Assembly (NCBI GenBank): GCA_015680905.1
Contig: CM027383.1
Span: forward strand, 96,247,501 to 96,311,500
Direction: 5' to 3'
From: Coptis chinensis
Taxonomy: Eukaryota > Streptophyta > Magnoliopsida > Ranunculales > Ranunculaceae
Length of the DNA: 64,000 bases
The position numbers and the translations under genes were made by a program. The notes under the pieces were generated by a model. The model searched no databases. It had not been told where the DNA came from and worked only from the letters and a program-made list of their open reading frames with translations. Below are positions 13,863-25,480 of this stretch, one piece after another. Position 1 is the first letter of the stretch. The number at the start of each line of letters is the position of its first letter.

Positions 13863-15828
13863 GGAAAAAGAAAAATGAAATCGCAATAATATCAGTACAC
13901 AGATATTTCGTGATCTTTTTGTTCTGGTCTCTGATATATTATTCCTGCGTCCTGCCTACTCTCCAAATCCTCTCAGTATCAAGTTACGATATAAGCCAGC
14001 TCACCTTTTTTGGTTCAGCTTCTAATCCCAAAATATATATATATATATATATATAGATAGATAGAGAAGTTACTATCTGCCAACAAATATATTTCTTGTT
14101 TTCGCTTCAAATCTAGGATTGCATTCCGTTTGTACTGATTCACCTTACTAATTGGCTCCAACTTATGACCATTTCTTGTCTTCTTTTGCTTTTTCTGAAG
14201 TAAAAATTATGACCATTTCAAACTATGGCAGTATGGCGGCTCACTTCATTTCTCTTAAATAGTTGTTTGTTGCGTTTACCCAGAAGAGTATCGTAATCTA
14301 GAGTCTAGACATTACGGAGATCATCATTCTCAAAAATCAGGCATTTAAGTTTTCTAGCATCATCAATCAAATCCACAACATGGCGACAATGTGTTTTGAT
14401 TAAGATACAAGATGACAGTCGAGATCATAAGACAATTGGATATGGTCTATCGAATGTAAGGTTTGGCGAGGGTTTTCGTGAAGGCACTACTTATTTTATT
14501 GAGAGCCTACACACTCAAAACAAAACCAAATGGGTCATAAAACTAAAAGGATACCGCTTTATTGAGTAGGCACTCTTTAAGATTGATATGTTTTTATAAA
14601 AAAAAATGGCTTAAGTTTGATTAGTTTGGTTTTATTTTAAGTTCTATTGAATTAATGTGTTTTTTCAATATTAACAAATTTTAAATTTTAATTATTTTAT
14701 ATAAAATCGAACGAATGAGTATATTCAAATACATTATGGATTTGATTCGTAAATTATTATGAGATTTATTTGTTTTAATATTTGGGTTTCTCTAAACTTT
14801 GATAAATTTTATAATTTAGTTAATTTTTAAAAAGAAAAATAAATCAATCAATTAGTATCTTCAATTAGTAATAAATTTTATAGATATTTTTTATTTAATT
14901 TTGAATATTAAAAAAATCGAAAAAAAAAATTGTGATTTGATTATTAATATACTATTTTAAAATATTATTATTTTCAGTCTTAATTCCAAGACACGTTTGT
15001 TTTGTAATTAGTGTCAATATAAAAATTACGTGTAAATTGTGCCTACGTGGGAAATGAGGAGATCAAGAGTGCCCCCTTAATTAGGTGTAAAATCTTTGAT
15101 GATGCTTTTACCTGCAACGATCAAATCAAGAAGTAAATCGTAACAAAATAGAACAAAATATTGGTAGGATTACAAACTTATTTATGACAATGACGGGCTA
15201 ATTTCGGTGGGCCATTTATAAGATATCATTTACTATGTCTTGAAATTTGTGGAAAATAAGATTTGATACTGTGGCCTTTGACTTGGTAATTTTAAACGTG
15301 TTTATCGAGGTATATCTCAGGTAAATCTCCAAGAGAAATCTGTCATCTCTCAATCTTGTTTCCTTCTTCTCATGGATTTTGATACTGCCCACTGGTAAAA
15401 CTTCTCGCGGTCAATGCATATATGGATTGGACTTTTATTTTTCTCCACTTTCAGCTGGGAGGATAACTTCAAAAGATTGACTTTGAGATAACATGATTGC
15501 CGCCACGTTGGCAGGGAAATCTTGGAACACAGAACTCCCAAGCTGTTGTAAAAAAATCAAAAATCGAAAAAGACTGTGTTATGATCCAGAGATAAAACAC
15601 TGTCACCGACTCTCGGCTATTTTTTGGCCCCAACTCGTAAGGCCAATATAAAAGTTATAAACACAGGTTTACAGTCTAATTAAAAGTGGTGTCCAAACTA
15701 TGCAATATAGCTGCTACCTGATTTCAAAATAACACGCACTTGAGAGGTTCATTTTGTGAATTGATCTAGTCTAAAGTCTAATGTTAACTGTCAAAGTTAG
15801 AATAAATGCTTTAGAAATCCACCGTTTA
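13863..15828. other. AT-rich intergenic region
   Basis: No exon is supported. It contains a (TA)n microsatellite at about 14034-14055 followed by a short GATA run, and a very AT-rich stretch at about 14590-14990. The first few hundred bases probably hold response-regulator promoter sequence. Confidence 0.5.
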
Positions 15829-16286
15829 GGGCATCTCTAATGGGGGGTGTAAATTCTATAGAGTGAAAATTTTACACCCCAAATATAAAAAAACTCTCTC
15901 CAATGGGAGTGTTATACCGTAGGTAATAGTGTATTAGCTAATAGAGAGGGTGGGGAATTCTCCCTCTCGCTATTAGTTAATAAAAAGCCCGGACGTCACT
16001 TAAAAATAACGCCACGTTTAACTTAAAAACTCGGACGCCACTTCAACACGTTTGAAGCTTTATTTTTTATTTCGGACGCCACCTGCGAGTGGCGCCCCAT
16101 TTTAAATTAAAGAGGGCCACTTGGAGTGACGTCCAGAAGTTTAAAATCTATTTTTTTTACACTCTTCCATTAGAGAGTATAGAGTGTGGATATTTATGAG
16201 CTATACAATACTATACACTTAGAGGTGTAAAATCCTAATGGCACCTAGGTGGAGGTGTAATTTTACACCCCCCATTGGAGATGCCC
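15829..16286. mobile_element. Tourist-type (PIF/Harbinger) MITE
   Basis: A 458-bp element with inverted ends of about 25 bp, starting gggcatctctaatggggggt on the left and matching on the right with one early mismatch. It is flanked by the 3-bp duplication TTA (15826-15828 and 16287-16289), the preferred Harbinger target. It has no coding capacity. Confidence 0.88.
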
Positions 16287-16426
16287 TTAGGTGGGGAATC
16301 TGACATATATGAGAATGTCCATCCAATCTCTAGGATATGTAAATATGCATTCATAGATTTTGTTTCATCTATTTTTACTCGATATCATCTTATTTATGTA
16401 TTTTAACTAATAAAGTGACCCTCTAG

Positions 16427-16510
16427 CAGGTGTCCACTAGCAAAGTCGAAGTCTAGAGTCGAAGAGTTACTGATCTCATTTAAAACAGACTTGTCAATAA
16501 TAAAAAAAAA
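16427..16510 (+). mobile_element. Short SINE remnant with 15-bp target duplication
   Basis: An 84-bp insertion ending in a poly-A run. It shares 'agttactgatctcattt' and neighbouring sequence with the SINE at 12419-12570. It is flanked by a perfect 15-bp direct repeat aaagtgaccctctag at 16412-16426 and 16511-16525, as produced by LINE-assisted retroposition. Most of the tRNA-like body is missing. Confidence 0.75.
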
Positions 16511-16659
16511 AAAGTGACCCTCTAGAGAAGAAAATATAGGTATTTGTATTTTGAACTCACCAAGTGCCCACAAGGCAACCAACAAAGACATTTGTTTTTT
16601 GAGTTCCAACTTTTAAGCATTTTTGTTGGAATCATAAGACAAAAAAATTGCATGCTAAT

Positions 16660-17534
16660 TAGGGGTGGCAATGGGTCGGGTTCATGTGTCATATTCGGGT
16701 CACGTGTTAGAAGAGCAAATCCAAACCCGATCCAATTACTAATCGTGTCGAGTTTGTCAAATCTAAACCCAATCCATCTATATAATGGGTTACCCAACAG
16801 GTGACCCGCTAAGCCAGCGGGTTAATTTCAGATCAGATTCACAGAGTACAAAATATTTAGTATTTCACGATTTTATATTATCAAAAAAATATGTATAAAA
16901 TAATATGTATTAATTCTCAAAAACCATCTATAATTTAATCACATATTAAGGGAAATTGAATAATGAAACATATTTTTATTAAATGAACCAATATGACAAT
17001 TAATCCATCTTATTTTAGTCGTTTATTTTAGGTAGTTGAGATGATAAATCAGATTTTAGATCAGTTTCGGATCGGTTCACAGACAACCTGTATGCAAAAT
17101 ATTTAGTATTTTATGATTTTATTTATCAAAAATATATATATGTATTAATTCTCAAAAACTATCCATAATTCAATTAGATATTAATGAAAATTGAATAACA
17201 AAACATATATTTATCGAATGAATTAGTATATAGGCTCATCCTTATCATTTTAGTCGTATATTTTAGGTTATTGGGATAATGAGATTTAAAAAAATAATGA
17301 AACGTATCTTAAAACAGATTATACATGTCACGGGTTAATGGCCCAACCCATTATACCCGAAAGCTAATCGAGTCTACTAACGGGTTACTCGAGCTAACAT
17401 ACCTAACCCATTTATTTGACGAGTTTGGCGGGTCAACCCTTCAATAACCCAAAAATCTTTTTTTCCAATCCGAACCCGCTAATATAATGTCGAATTCGTA
17501 CAAGTTAGCGGGTCATGTACAAAACTGGCACCTA
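16660..17534. mobile_element. hAT-like nonautonomous element
   Basis: An 875-bp AT-rich element starting 'taggggtggcaatggg' and ending '...tggcaccta', imperfect inverted ends. It is flanked by ATGCTAAT (16652-16659) and ATGCTAAG (17535-17542), an 8-bp duplication with one mismatch. It has no transposase. Internal words such as 'cgggtcacgtg' and 'gcgggtca' recur near both ends. Confidence 0.7.
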
Positions 17535-18046
17535 ATGCTAAGATGGCTAGGTAGTTTATAGGCAACTAACAATTTTCGTCTTCGCACTAATTACCTGCAC
17601 TAACGGACTAACCTACAGAGTGTCTTGTGTGGAAGACTATGGCTATGTTTGATAGGAGCTGTGGCAAATGCAAATTTTGTCACCATTTGCCACTGGCAAA
17701 TTTGCTATGTGACAATTGCAAATAACTCGTGGCAAATTTAAATTTGCCACTGTTTGATGATACTATGGTAAATATCATTTGTCCTGATTTGCAACCATTT
17801 GTCTGCTTTGTTTGATTGTCCAAATTTGCCACGGCAAATATTTCATTTTTTCATTTTTATGTTTTAAAATATTTAAGATTTAAAAATTATAGCTACTCTT
17901 ATTTGTAAATTTATTTTATTTATATATAGTTCCATTGAAATACACAATGTTAATCTCTTAGCTACTACCGCCGTATGCAAGACACAAGTTTACTATGTAG
18001 ATGGATTTGATAAAACGTTTAAAGTCAAAATCCTGTGTGAATCTCC

Positions 18047-18142
18047 TTTTGAAGCTTCCAAATCCAAAGTGAAAGGTTCATATAATGGGATAGTTTTTGA
18101 AGCTTCCAAATCCAAAGTGAAAGGTTCATATAATGGGATAGT
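18047..18142. repeat. 48-bp tandem duplication
   Basis: Two essentially identical 48-bp copies (18047-18094 and 18095-18142) starting at 'ttttgaagcttccaaatcc'. It lies just upstream of the ATL-like pseudogene inside the Harbinger element. The near-identity suggests a recent duplication. Confidence 0.85.
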
Positions 18143-18224
18143 TTCAACACTTAATGCGTATACTGCATGTCTCCAACATTACAAAATTAATCGTCCCTAA
18201 TTTCTAATATTTTTCTAAACCGTG

Positions 18225-18760
18225 AATTGAAAAGTTTCCAACATTAGGTATTTTCAAGAGTGAAAGGTCTAAAAATCGGCAAAGGTGCTCTCGAAAGTGT
18301 GCAGGTTTGTTTTAAATGAATTCGAAATGATGAAACACTTAGATTGTTACCGAAATGTGATAATGTCTTTCATCCCGAATGTATTGATGCTTGGTTAGCT
18401 TCACATACTACTTGTCCGGTTTTGTCGTGCTAATCTCACACCTGATTCAAATCATCCAAAGAACGGATGGTAATGAAGTCACGAATAACAAAATCAAGAT
18501 TCCTAAGCGAAGAAAAAAAGAGAGAGACAAGTGGGACGCTTAGTGATGTATTTGGGCAAGTTGAGCTGAATGAATCTTTGTGAGACACCTGGACGGTCGA
18601 ACATTTCCGTGCAAAACAAATACAGTTATTTGGGCCATCCGTCATGAACGATGAAACTACTGGGTGGTACTTTAAAACATACCGCAAATATCAATCCTTA
18701 AAATAGAAGGTGCACGTTGTGAAGTCTTCTTCGGATATTTCGAACTATCTATTGTTATAC
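18225..18760 (+). pseudogene. RING-H2 (ATL-type) E3 ligase gene fragment
   Basis: Read across frames, the sequence carries the ATL signature: LKIGKGALE, then [11 protein letters not shown], then [19 protein letters not shown]. By family knowledge this is the RING-H2 zinc finger of membrane-anchored ubiquitin ligases of the ATL6/ATL31 group, which act in defence and carbon/nitrogen responses. Several one- or two-base changes break it, including an extra T that destroys the last CPVC cysteine pair and indels around the first CxxC. The preceding GLD-like region is weak and the ATL transmembrane segment was not found upstream. Sequence to about 18760 resembles an ATL C-terminal region loosely. 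It lies inside the Harbinger element on the opposite strand to the transposase, so it is probably captured or inserted host sequence. Confidence 0.78.
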
Positions 18761-19582
18761 ATGAGATGATACATTTGAGAACAAAGAAATGAGTTGGCCC
18801 TTTCTTATTCTCTGGGTATAATCCAACTCACGCCAATTTCTTTGCTATGAAGTAATTAACATTTCTCAAGATGCATCGAAAAAGTTTCTTTCGTAGATCT
18901 CTTCATGTTCCTTTCGGTGGAATTCTTGGCGGCTTCTCCTCACCTTAGCTCATTCTCAACCATGTAAGCTAGCTCCTTACCTTAGCTCATTCTCAAACAT
19001 ATTCAAGATACTTTTAGCTCCTCCTCAAAGGCTCAAACATGCCGCTTTGTTAAGTGTGACGATAAGGCACGCAGAACAGATGTTTTTCGTGAAGGACCGG
19101 ATGTTATAAGAAAGTTGGACCTCCATGTGAATAGAAAAAATAAGAACACATTACCAAGTTCATAATACATCGAGACAATGAATGCAGTGGTGATTAAGAA
19201 GCTTTGCTACCAAGCTTTGTCGCTCGAACAAGTGCAGATGTTATACCATTCCAAAAATGGAATGTGTATGACCCATCCAAAATCTTTTTAGGAGGAGAGC
19301 ATATTCTTCGAGTTGTTGAAGTCTCATCACCGGCGCTAAATATCCGTTAACAAAACGGGATTGAGGTAGAAACACAACCGAAGTAATGAGAGAATGAAAA
19401 AGTGAAGCCATGATAGAACCCTAAAATATATGTCCCGTGTATAGGCATCAATGGTAGAGAGATGAGAATCCATGAGTCAGTGACCATGTTATCTAATTTC
19501 CATATTCATGGAAGTCATTACAAATGACTACGGGAGTACGGGCCTAGTATTTGGTGAATCTCATTGATTGTTCATATCTTCT

Positions 19583-19790
19583 TTAGGTATGAACAATCCG
19601 TGTTCATACCCAAAAAAAACCTGAACCCAAAACAAATATGAACATTGATTGTTCATACCCAAAACATATATGAACAATAAATGTTCATACCCAAAACAGA
19701 CATGAACATTGATTGTTCGTACCCAAAACATATATAAACAATAAATGTTCATACCCAAAACATATATGAACATGATTGTTCATTTTTGGG
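19583..19790. repeat. Palindrome-rich minisatellite, ~33-bp units
   Basis: About five to six degenerate units built on 'tgttcatacccaaaacat' followed by 'atgaac'. Each unit contains GTTCAT and its complement ATGAAC, so every unit can fold. The spacers alternate between 'attgat' and 'aataaat'. Confidence 0.8.
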
Positions 19791-21282
19791 TAGCTCCCCT
19801 TTTGGCCTGTTTGATATATAAATCGTAGTCTTTGCAGAAATATCAACTAGTATCAAATTGAAGCCATTATCAGATCGACCTCCTTCATCACTTCCTCCGC
19901 AAATTCTTTTGGGACTCTTCTTACTCTGCAACCATCCGTGATATGCACTAGAATTCAGAAATAATCATAAATTCTTTAAGAAAACAAAATTGTAGTCATC
20001 GTGAAGAAATCCCAGATATCAAGCATGTTGAGATCAGAAAACAGGGATGCTAATGATTTTAGTAACCGAGCTAAATGTCCACAAATATGCTTTAGTCTAT
20101 CACATGGTAATAGCATGCTTGATGTCTTCGTTTTTTCTTAAGCAGGTCGGACAAAACACATAGACATATCGCACTATTTACCGGTGATAATTAGTTTTCA
20201 AGTCTTTCCAAGCTCAACTCGGACAAAAAAGAACACGTTAAAAAACAAGTTAAATAGGCTTATCAATAGGTAGAATTGATGGATAGGTGCTTGCTTACTT
20301 TGCTTTAGTGATATACATATAATCAATTAGTCAACAAAGGTGTTAGAAATCATGATTAGTCAAAAATTTGTTTTACCAATCTTTGTTGATGTATCAACTC
20401 CTTAAGCATAAAAAAACGCATTAGAATCGCCATAATATCAACACACTATAGTGCATAGTCGAAAGTAATGCCGATTTATGTGGAGCTTTTATACTCTTCC
20501 AACAATGCATTGAAGTAAAGGCGACAAAAATACCAAAGTTGTATTCAATCTTGGGAAAATCCTCGTGATCAGATTTTGGTGCTTAGATAAAGCACAAAAC
20601 CAGATCAAACCGTAGTGAGCTCTGGTTACTTTCGGAAGAAAAGTGTACCAAACACACGCGAATTGGCATTACTTTTGAGCCAAATTTTACCTCAAGAAAA
20701 CGACCGGAAGGTCTCCTCTCGCTTCTTGCCTCGAGGCAAAGTGTACGAGATTCCAAGACATTTGTAACAAAAGCAAACTTCCCTTCTCTTGTACAAGCCA
20801 ACCATGTTCCACCAAAGCAACTTCATCTCTCCCTCCCAAAATCTCACAACCTTCCCACCATGAAACCGGCTTTGTAGGCCTTAAAACAAAGAACAAATGA
20901 ACAAAGCAACCAAGACAGTTGTCACATACTCATTACGTTAATCCCATAAAAATGTCACTTACTAACTACATCGGTAATGCTTTAGTATATGGAAACTAAT
21001 AGACTAACATACTAAAAACTTTTAATCCGCCTTGTCGGGTTCCTTGACAAAGCAATGAGTTCAGCAGTTTTGTCACTCGGATGATTGGGAAGTTTGTAGC
21101 ATTACTCGAGGTGGAATAAGCAAAGGCAGTGTTGCGTTTAGCTCCAATTTGGGCTACTTGTTTGATTTATGGCATTGTAGGTCCAGGGTGAAAACTAACA
21201 CTTTCTGCTTTAGATCGTGAGATGACATCTTCTTGTCCATCACTCCCAGATTCACCGTCTTCATCCATGTTCGAGGTACGTC

Positions 21283-21341
21283 ATATATGAACAATAAATG
21301 TTCATACCCAAAACATATATGAACATGATTGTTCATTTTTC
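21283..21341. repeat. Second copy of the minisatellite end
   Basis: Repeats nearly exactly the last ~57 bp of the block ending near 19788, from 'atgaacaataaatgttcat' to 'catgattgttcattttt'. The two copies are about 1.5 kb apart in the same orientation and bracket unrelated sequence. Confidence 0.8.
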
Positions 21342-22647
21342 AGAGGTATAGTAGCGCAAGCAGCGCGGGTCTCGTGGGCGTAGGCACGTGCATACCCTAG
21401 TTACAAATAACTCGACTCAATGGAGCTAATTCAGTCAAAGAACCTTGTGACATTCACTGCAGAAATGCTTGTGTCTTTCTCCCTTTCTCTTGTAGTCTTG
21501 AAGGCTGTTGACTTGACTGACCTTAAGCAGGTGACTCTAAAAAGAGTTATGCACTTCAGATGCTTTTTGAGGCCATCTTTAAAAATCCGAAGCTCTTGTT
21601 TGGAATATCTTCACACTGTTTGCGTTACCCCCGAAGCTTGAACCTCTAGGGAATGGTCTTCATTCTTCATCAAGCAATATGTTGTGAATGCCGACCATGC
21701 CGATAAAATCATCTCCAACAAATTCAAGATTGCTAGAAAGGCCTTGAGTAACATGGAAGGAATTCTGATGTGAACTTTCACTAGACTTTGAAATGGAAAT
21801 CGATAATTTGTAACCTCTCCCACTCTTTATGGTTACAGTTGCTAGGTGGCCTTCATGTTTTGTTATTATTGTACTTTTAAGTTACATGTTTCAAATTACA
21901 TTATTTTAAAACTATTATGTTATGTAAACAACCAATGAATACGATGCTCTTTTGGTAAATTCGAGATATTAGATTAATCTACGTTAGCTCTCTGGGTTAA
22001 TCATGGGATTTTCACCATGGAATTTCAAGCTATTTAGTGAATTCCTAATCTGTACATTTATCTTTCTACCCTGCCCTCCAGTTAGATATGCCCTTTCACA
22101 GCCACAAAATCCTAGTTAGCAAACTATGGCTAAGAAAGCTTAAAGTGAAGGTGTTCGATAACTTCTCTTTTCACAATTGTTCTCAAGTAAGTCGTTGTTT
22201 TTAATTAAAATACACTTAAAACCCACAAAATCTAAAAACACACCATCCATTGAATAGCAATGAGGATCTATAGTCTCAACTAAAATGAAACAAATAAAGG
22301 GTAATAGTGCTTGTCAAACAAAACGATTATAGATTGATTGGTTGTTCGCAAGTTGTTTGGCGAGAGGCTTGCACTTCTTCCATGTCGAATCGGGATCCGA
22401 TATCTCACTGCATCTTCTTCATCCGGTGACCGCAGGGAATCTCCCTCGCCTTAATATGGACCATAGACGAAATTTCTTCAAGCAGCAAAAAGTCTTCTCT
22501 TCACCCTTGTAATTTGTCCATCATGATCCCCGCAAATCACAAATTTTGAGTAATTGATTAGCCATAGTAGCAAAAATCCAAAAGAACGCCTTAAAACTGA
22601 CAAGTGCATTACATGTACCATAATAGCAAAATCCAAAAGAAGTGCCT

Positions 22648-23796
22648 TTAAGCCACCGGAAGGTTGTCCAAAAGCCACTCCTTCCTAAGATCTTCATCAT
22701 CAAAACTCAAAAAGATTTCACCCATGTTTGGGCTATTTCCAAGGAAGGTCATTCCAAGCTTAAAATTTTCTTTAGACAACTCAAGACCTTTCAAGGCATC
22801 ATGAACTTTTTGCATCATGCTAGGAGGTCGCTTCAAATTGTCCGCCATTGCCTTAGCAGCTTCTGCAAGATGTTCGAATGTCTTAGCTATCTTCTCGCCG
22901 CTCACATCTATGCAGGTTTTTTTTTCTTTTGCCCATTCAATTTTGAGCGGTGATTCTGCTTCCACATTCACCCTTGAGCCTTGGGTAGCATCTCCGGTAT
23001 TGTCAACATATTCATTTACATTAACGGGGTCATTATCATCAGTTTCATCTATTAACATAAACACACAACATAGTTATGAGCTTAGTAATATCTTATCGCA
23101 TAAAGAAAAACCACAAATAAAAAAAAATCGCTTAACGTACCATCCAATATGGGTATAGCATCAGGATCATGCGCATTAAAGTTTCCACTTCCATTTGCAG
23201 AATCATTTCCATATATGAAGTCAAGCATCTCATAGTTTGGAAGCCACTTGGTTTTATAACTTGCTGCAGCTGGGTGAGCCTACAATGATAATGTGACTCA
23301 CGATTAGTCCTCTAGGAAGCTAGCTTCTCTTCAATGACAAATATATTAAAGTGAAATATATATAAAATGGCTAAATCAAGATCATTTACCTGAATATACC
23401 TCTCCCATACATCGGCATCAGCTTGAATGTACTTAGTTTGATGGTTAAAGGAGAAGCCACTCGCCTAGCAACTCTGCAGTAGAACTGTAGTAGGCACCCC
23501 TTAATGACCTTAGCCTAGAGCACATGATTCCAATCCACTTTTTGAGAACCGAATTGGTTACCACACTTGCAACTTGAACTAGAGTATCTTTTCTTGGAAA
23601 CGTTAGAATTCTGAGAACCCTTCCCTAGAACAAAGAATGATGTCAAACAAAGTTCCGACAAGGATCTTGTCCATTCCATCGTTCCAACGATTTGACGCTT
23701 TCCCTGAACAACTTCGAATTGGTGGAGGCGGGGTGGAGGACGTGGTGCTTGGCTTCTAGCATTGTTATGTGACATTGTTTGAATATAATAAACCAA
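22648..23796 (-). pseudogene. Myb/SANT-like partner protein of Harbinger element
   Basis: The - strand ORF from 23796 (inner ATG at 23775) has MEWTRSLSELCL, the start of a Myb/SANT-like DNA-binding domain of the plant L10-interacting MYB type. Downstream exons give ADADVWERYIQ, then AHPAAASYKTKWLPNYEML (about 23280-23220), then a C-terminal exon (23064-22648) ending near FDDEDLRKEWLLDNLPVA. In PIF/Harbinger elements such a protein binds DNA and helps the transposase reach the nucleus and the element ends. Indels break the frame between the first block and ADADVW, so it is called a pseudogene. It lies upstream of the element's right-hand genes on the same strand as the transposase. Confidence 0.75.
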
Positions 23797-24117
23797 AAGA
23801 GAATAATATAATAATCAGTGTTCTATATCGACATTACCTAAACCAAAATGTGATAGTGAACTTTCAGAAGTGGTAGGACTTGAAACCAAAACAAGGTTTA
23901 GATATTCATACACAAATCTAAACAAAGAGTTACTAATATAAGGAAGGCTATAAGAAACCATATTGTCATATAGATTAACAAAAGTCATAAGCCATAATAA
24001 TACAAGTATCCCGTGAGGCAAAACACATCATTCAACATTGCCAAAACAGCGACAACAAAAAACATAAAATTAAACCACTAGTGCCAACAACACACTAGTT
24101 ATTCTTCTCCATTTCGT

Positions 24118-25480
24118 TCATCTCGACACTCCCACATGTCCGCCATCAACCCATCTCTCCACGGCTGTCCAACCATCACTTTGAGTCATGGTTATCCCCA
24201 CATCATCGCCTACTTCTCCATTTCCTTCCTTTTCAATAGTCGCTCTTTTCTTCTTCCCATATATCATCATTATTATCGAAAGTAAAAAGTTATGCAACCC
24301 ACAACATGCACAAATTATCTTTGCTTGTGTCTCAACATCATGGTGTGGAGCATGCCTAAGATACGCATAAATCTTTTTCTTCAACACACCAATTGTCCTT
24401 TCAACAACATTCCGCAAAAGATGAATGACGGAAGTTATACATTTCTTTTGCATTCGGGCACCGTTGTATCTAGAGTTACGTTGTTGGTCACTAAGATGAT
24501 ATCTTACAAAGACGATATGGTGTAAGGAAGTGTGGAACTAGCGGGAATCCAACATCGGCGAGATAATACTTACCTATGTGAAAAAATTAATTAGAATGAT
24601 TGATGAATTTTAATAATACTCCAAAACAGTTGGGATTTGAAATGTTTTAAGGATACGTACCATGTGGTATAGTTAGTTTGTGCCCTAGCCGACTCACTGC
24701 ACATCTCAGCAAACGACCATCATGGGAGGAACCCTCCCAACCAGTAAGTACGTAGGTGAATCTCATACCAAATGTACATGCCACTAAGACATTCTGAGTA
24801 ACCTGGCCCTTTTGATTACGATACCTAACTTGATCTTGAGGTGGTACGTAAGCTTCAAAGTGGGTGTCATCAATTGCACCCACAACATCCTAATTAATAT
24901 AGCATCATCAGTAAAAGAATTACTAATTAACATTATGTACATTAGATATATAGCTAACAAACCTGGAAAAAATGGTGCCAAGATTTAGGTGTTCCACCAC
25001 AGTCGGCTGGAGAGTTTTCTATGGTGGCAGGTCGTACTTCATCTCTATGTAGCCTAAGCAGTGCATTTAAGACTCGGTGGAAGTACCGGTTAATTGTTTC
25101 TGTTGATCTAAAAATTGAAGCTCAAAAGTCCGATTCCTTAAATCGTGGTCCAACTGGTGTGTAAGAAAATGGTTACTTGTTCTTCAACCTTAACGGACCG
25201 ACTATCAACTAACCCATAACCCCGCAATCGAAAGTGCATAGGCGTTCAAATGTAAATATCCTCATTCTCAACTGTCAGAGTAGCATATACGGTCACTACA
25301 CTGAACATTCGTGAAAACAATGTTTCTCCGAGCATCCCAATTTCTAATGAGGGCCCTAGGAACTATAACCCTTCGCTTATTTCTCCTATACCATTGGTAC
25401 CACATCATAGCCCTGCATGATTGTTAGCATCATGGTAACTCGCAACTAATTTACGTTCTTCTTAGGTTGGCATTCTACCT
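24118..25480 (-). pseudogene. PIF/Harbinger DDE transposase, degenerate
   Basis: HARBI1-like (DDE_Tnp_4) transposase read on the - strand. The N-terminal half is broken but still shows FHRVLNALLRLH near 25070. The core ORF 24883-24647 begins MGAIDDTHFEAYVPPQDQV, with the first catalytic Asp in IDDTH, and contains VRYRNQKGQVTQNVLVACTF and SSHDGRLL with the second Asp. An intron (donor about 24655) leads to KYYLADVGFPLVPHF. The last part (24453-24118) has RNVVERTIGVLKKK with the catalytic Glu, then ACCGLHNFLL. So the D-D-E triad is visible but frameshifts separate it. Its function was cut-and-paste mobilisation of the element in the nucleus. Confidence 0.85.

Larger units (their letters stand above)
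18761..22647. other. Harbinger cargo region without intact gene
   Basis: About 3.9 kb inside the Harbinger element. It holds the minisatellite blocks listed separately and scattered short open frames. A - strand segment at 20583-20896 and a + strand segment at 21420-21830 look somewhat protein-like but are broken by stops, and I cannot name them. They may be further captured fragments. Nothing else is supported. Confidence 0.4.

Noticed and set aside
19583-19790. CRISPR-like array
   Set aside because: Units are contiguous degenerate minisatellite repeats without unique spacers, in a plant nuclear context.
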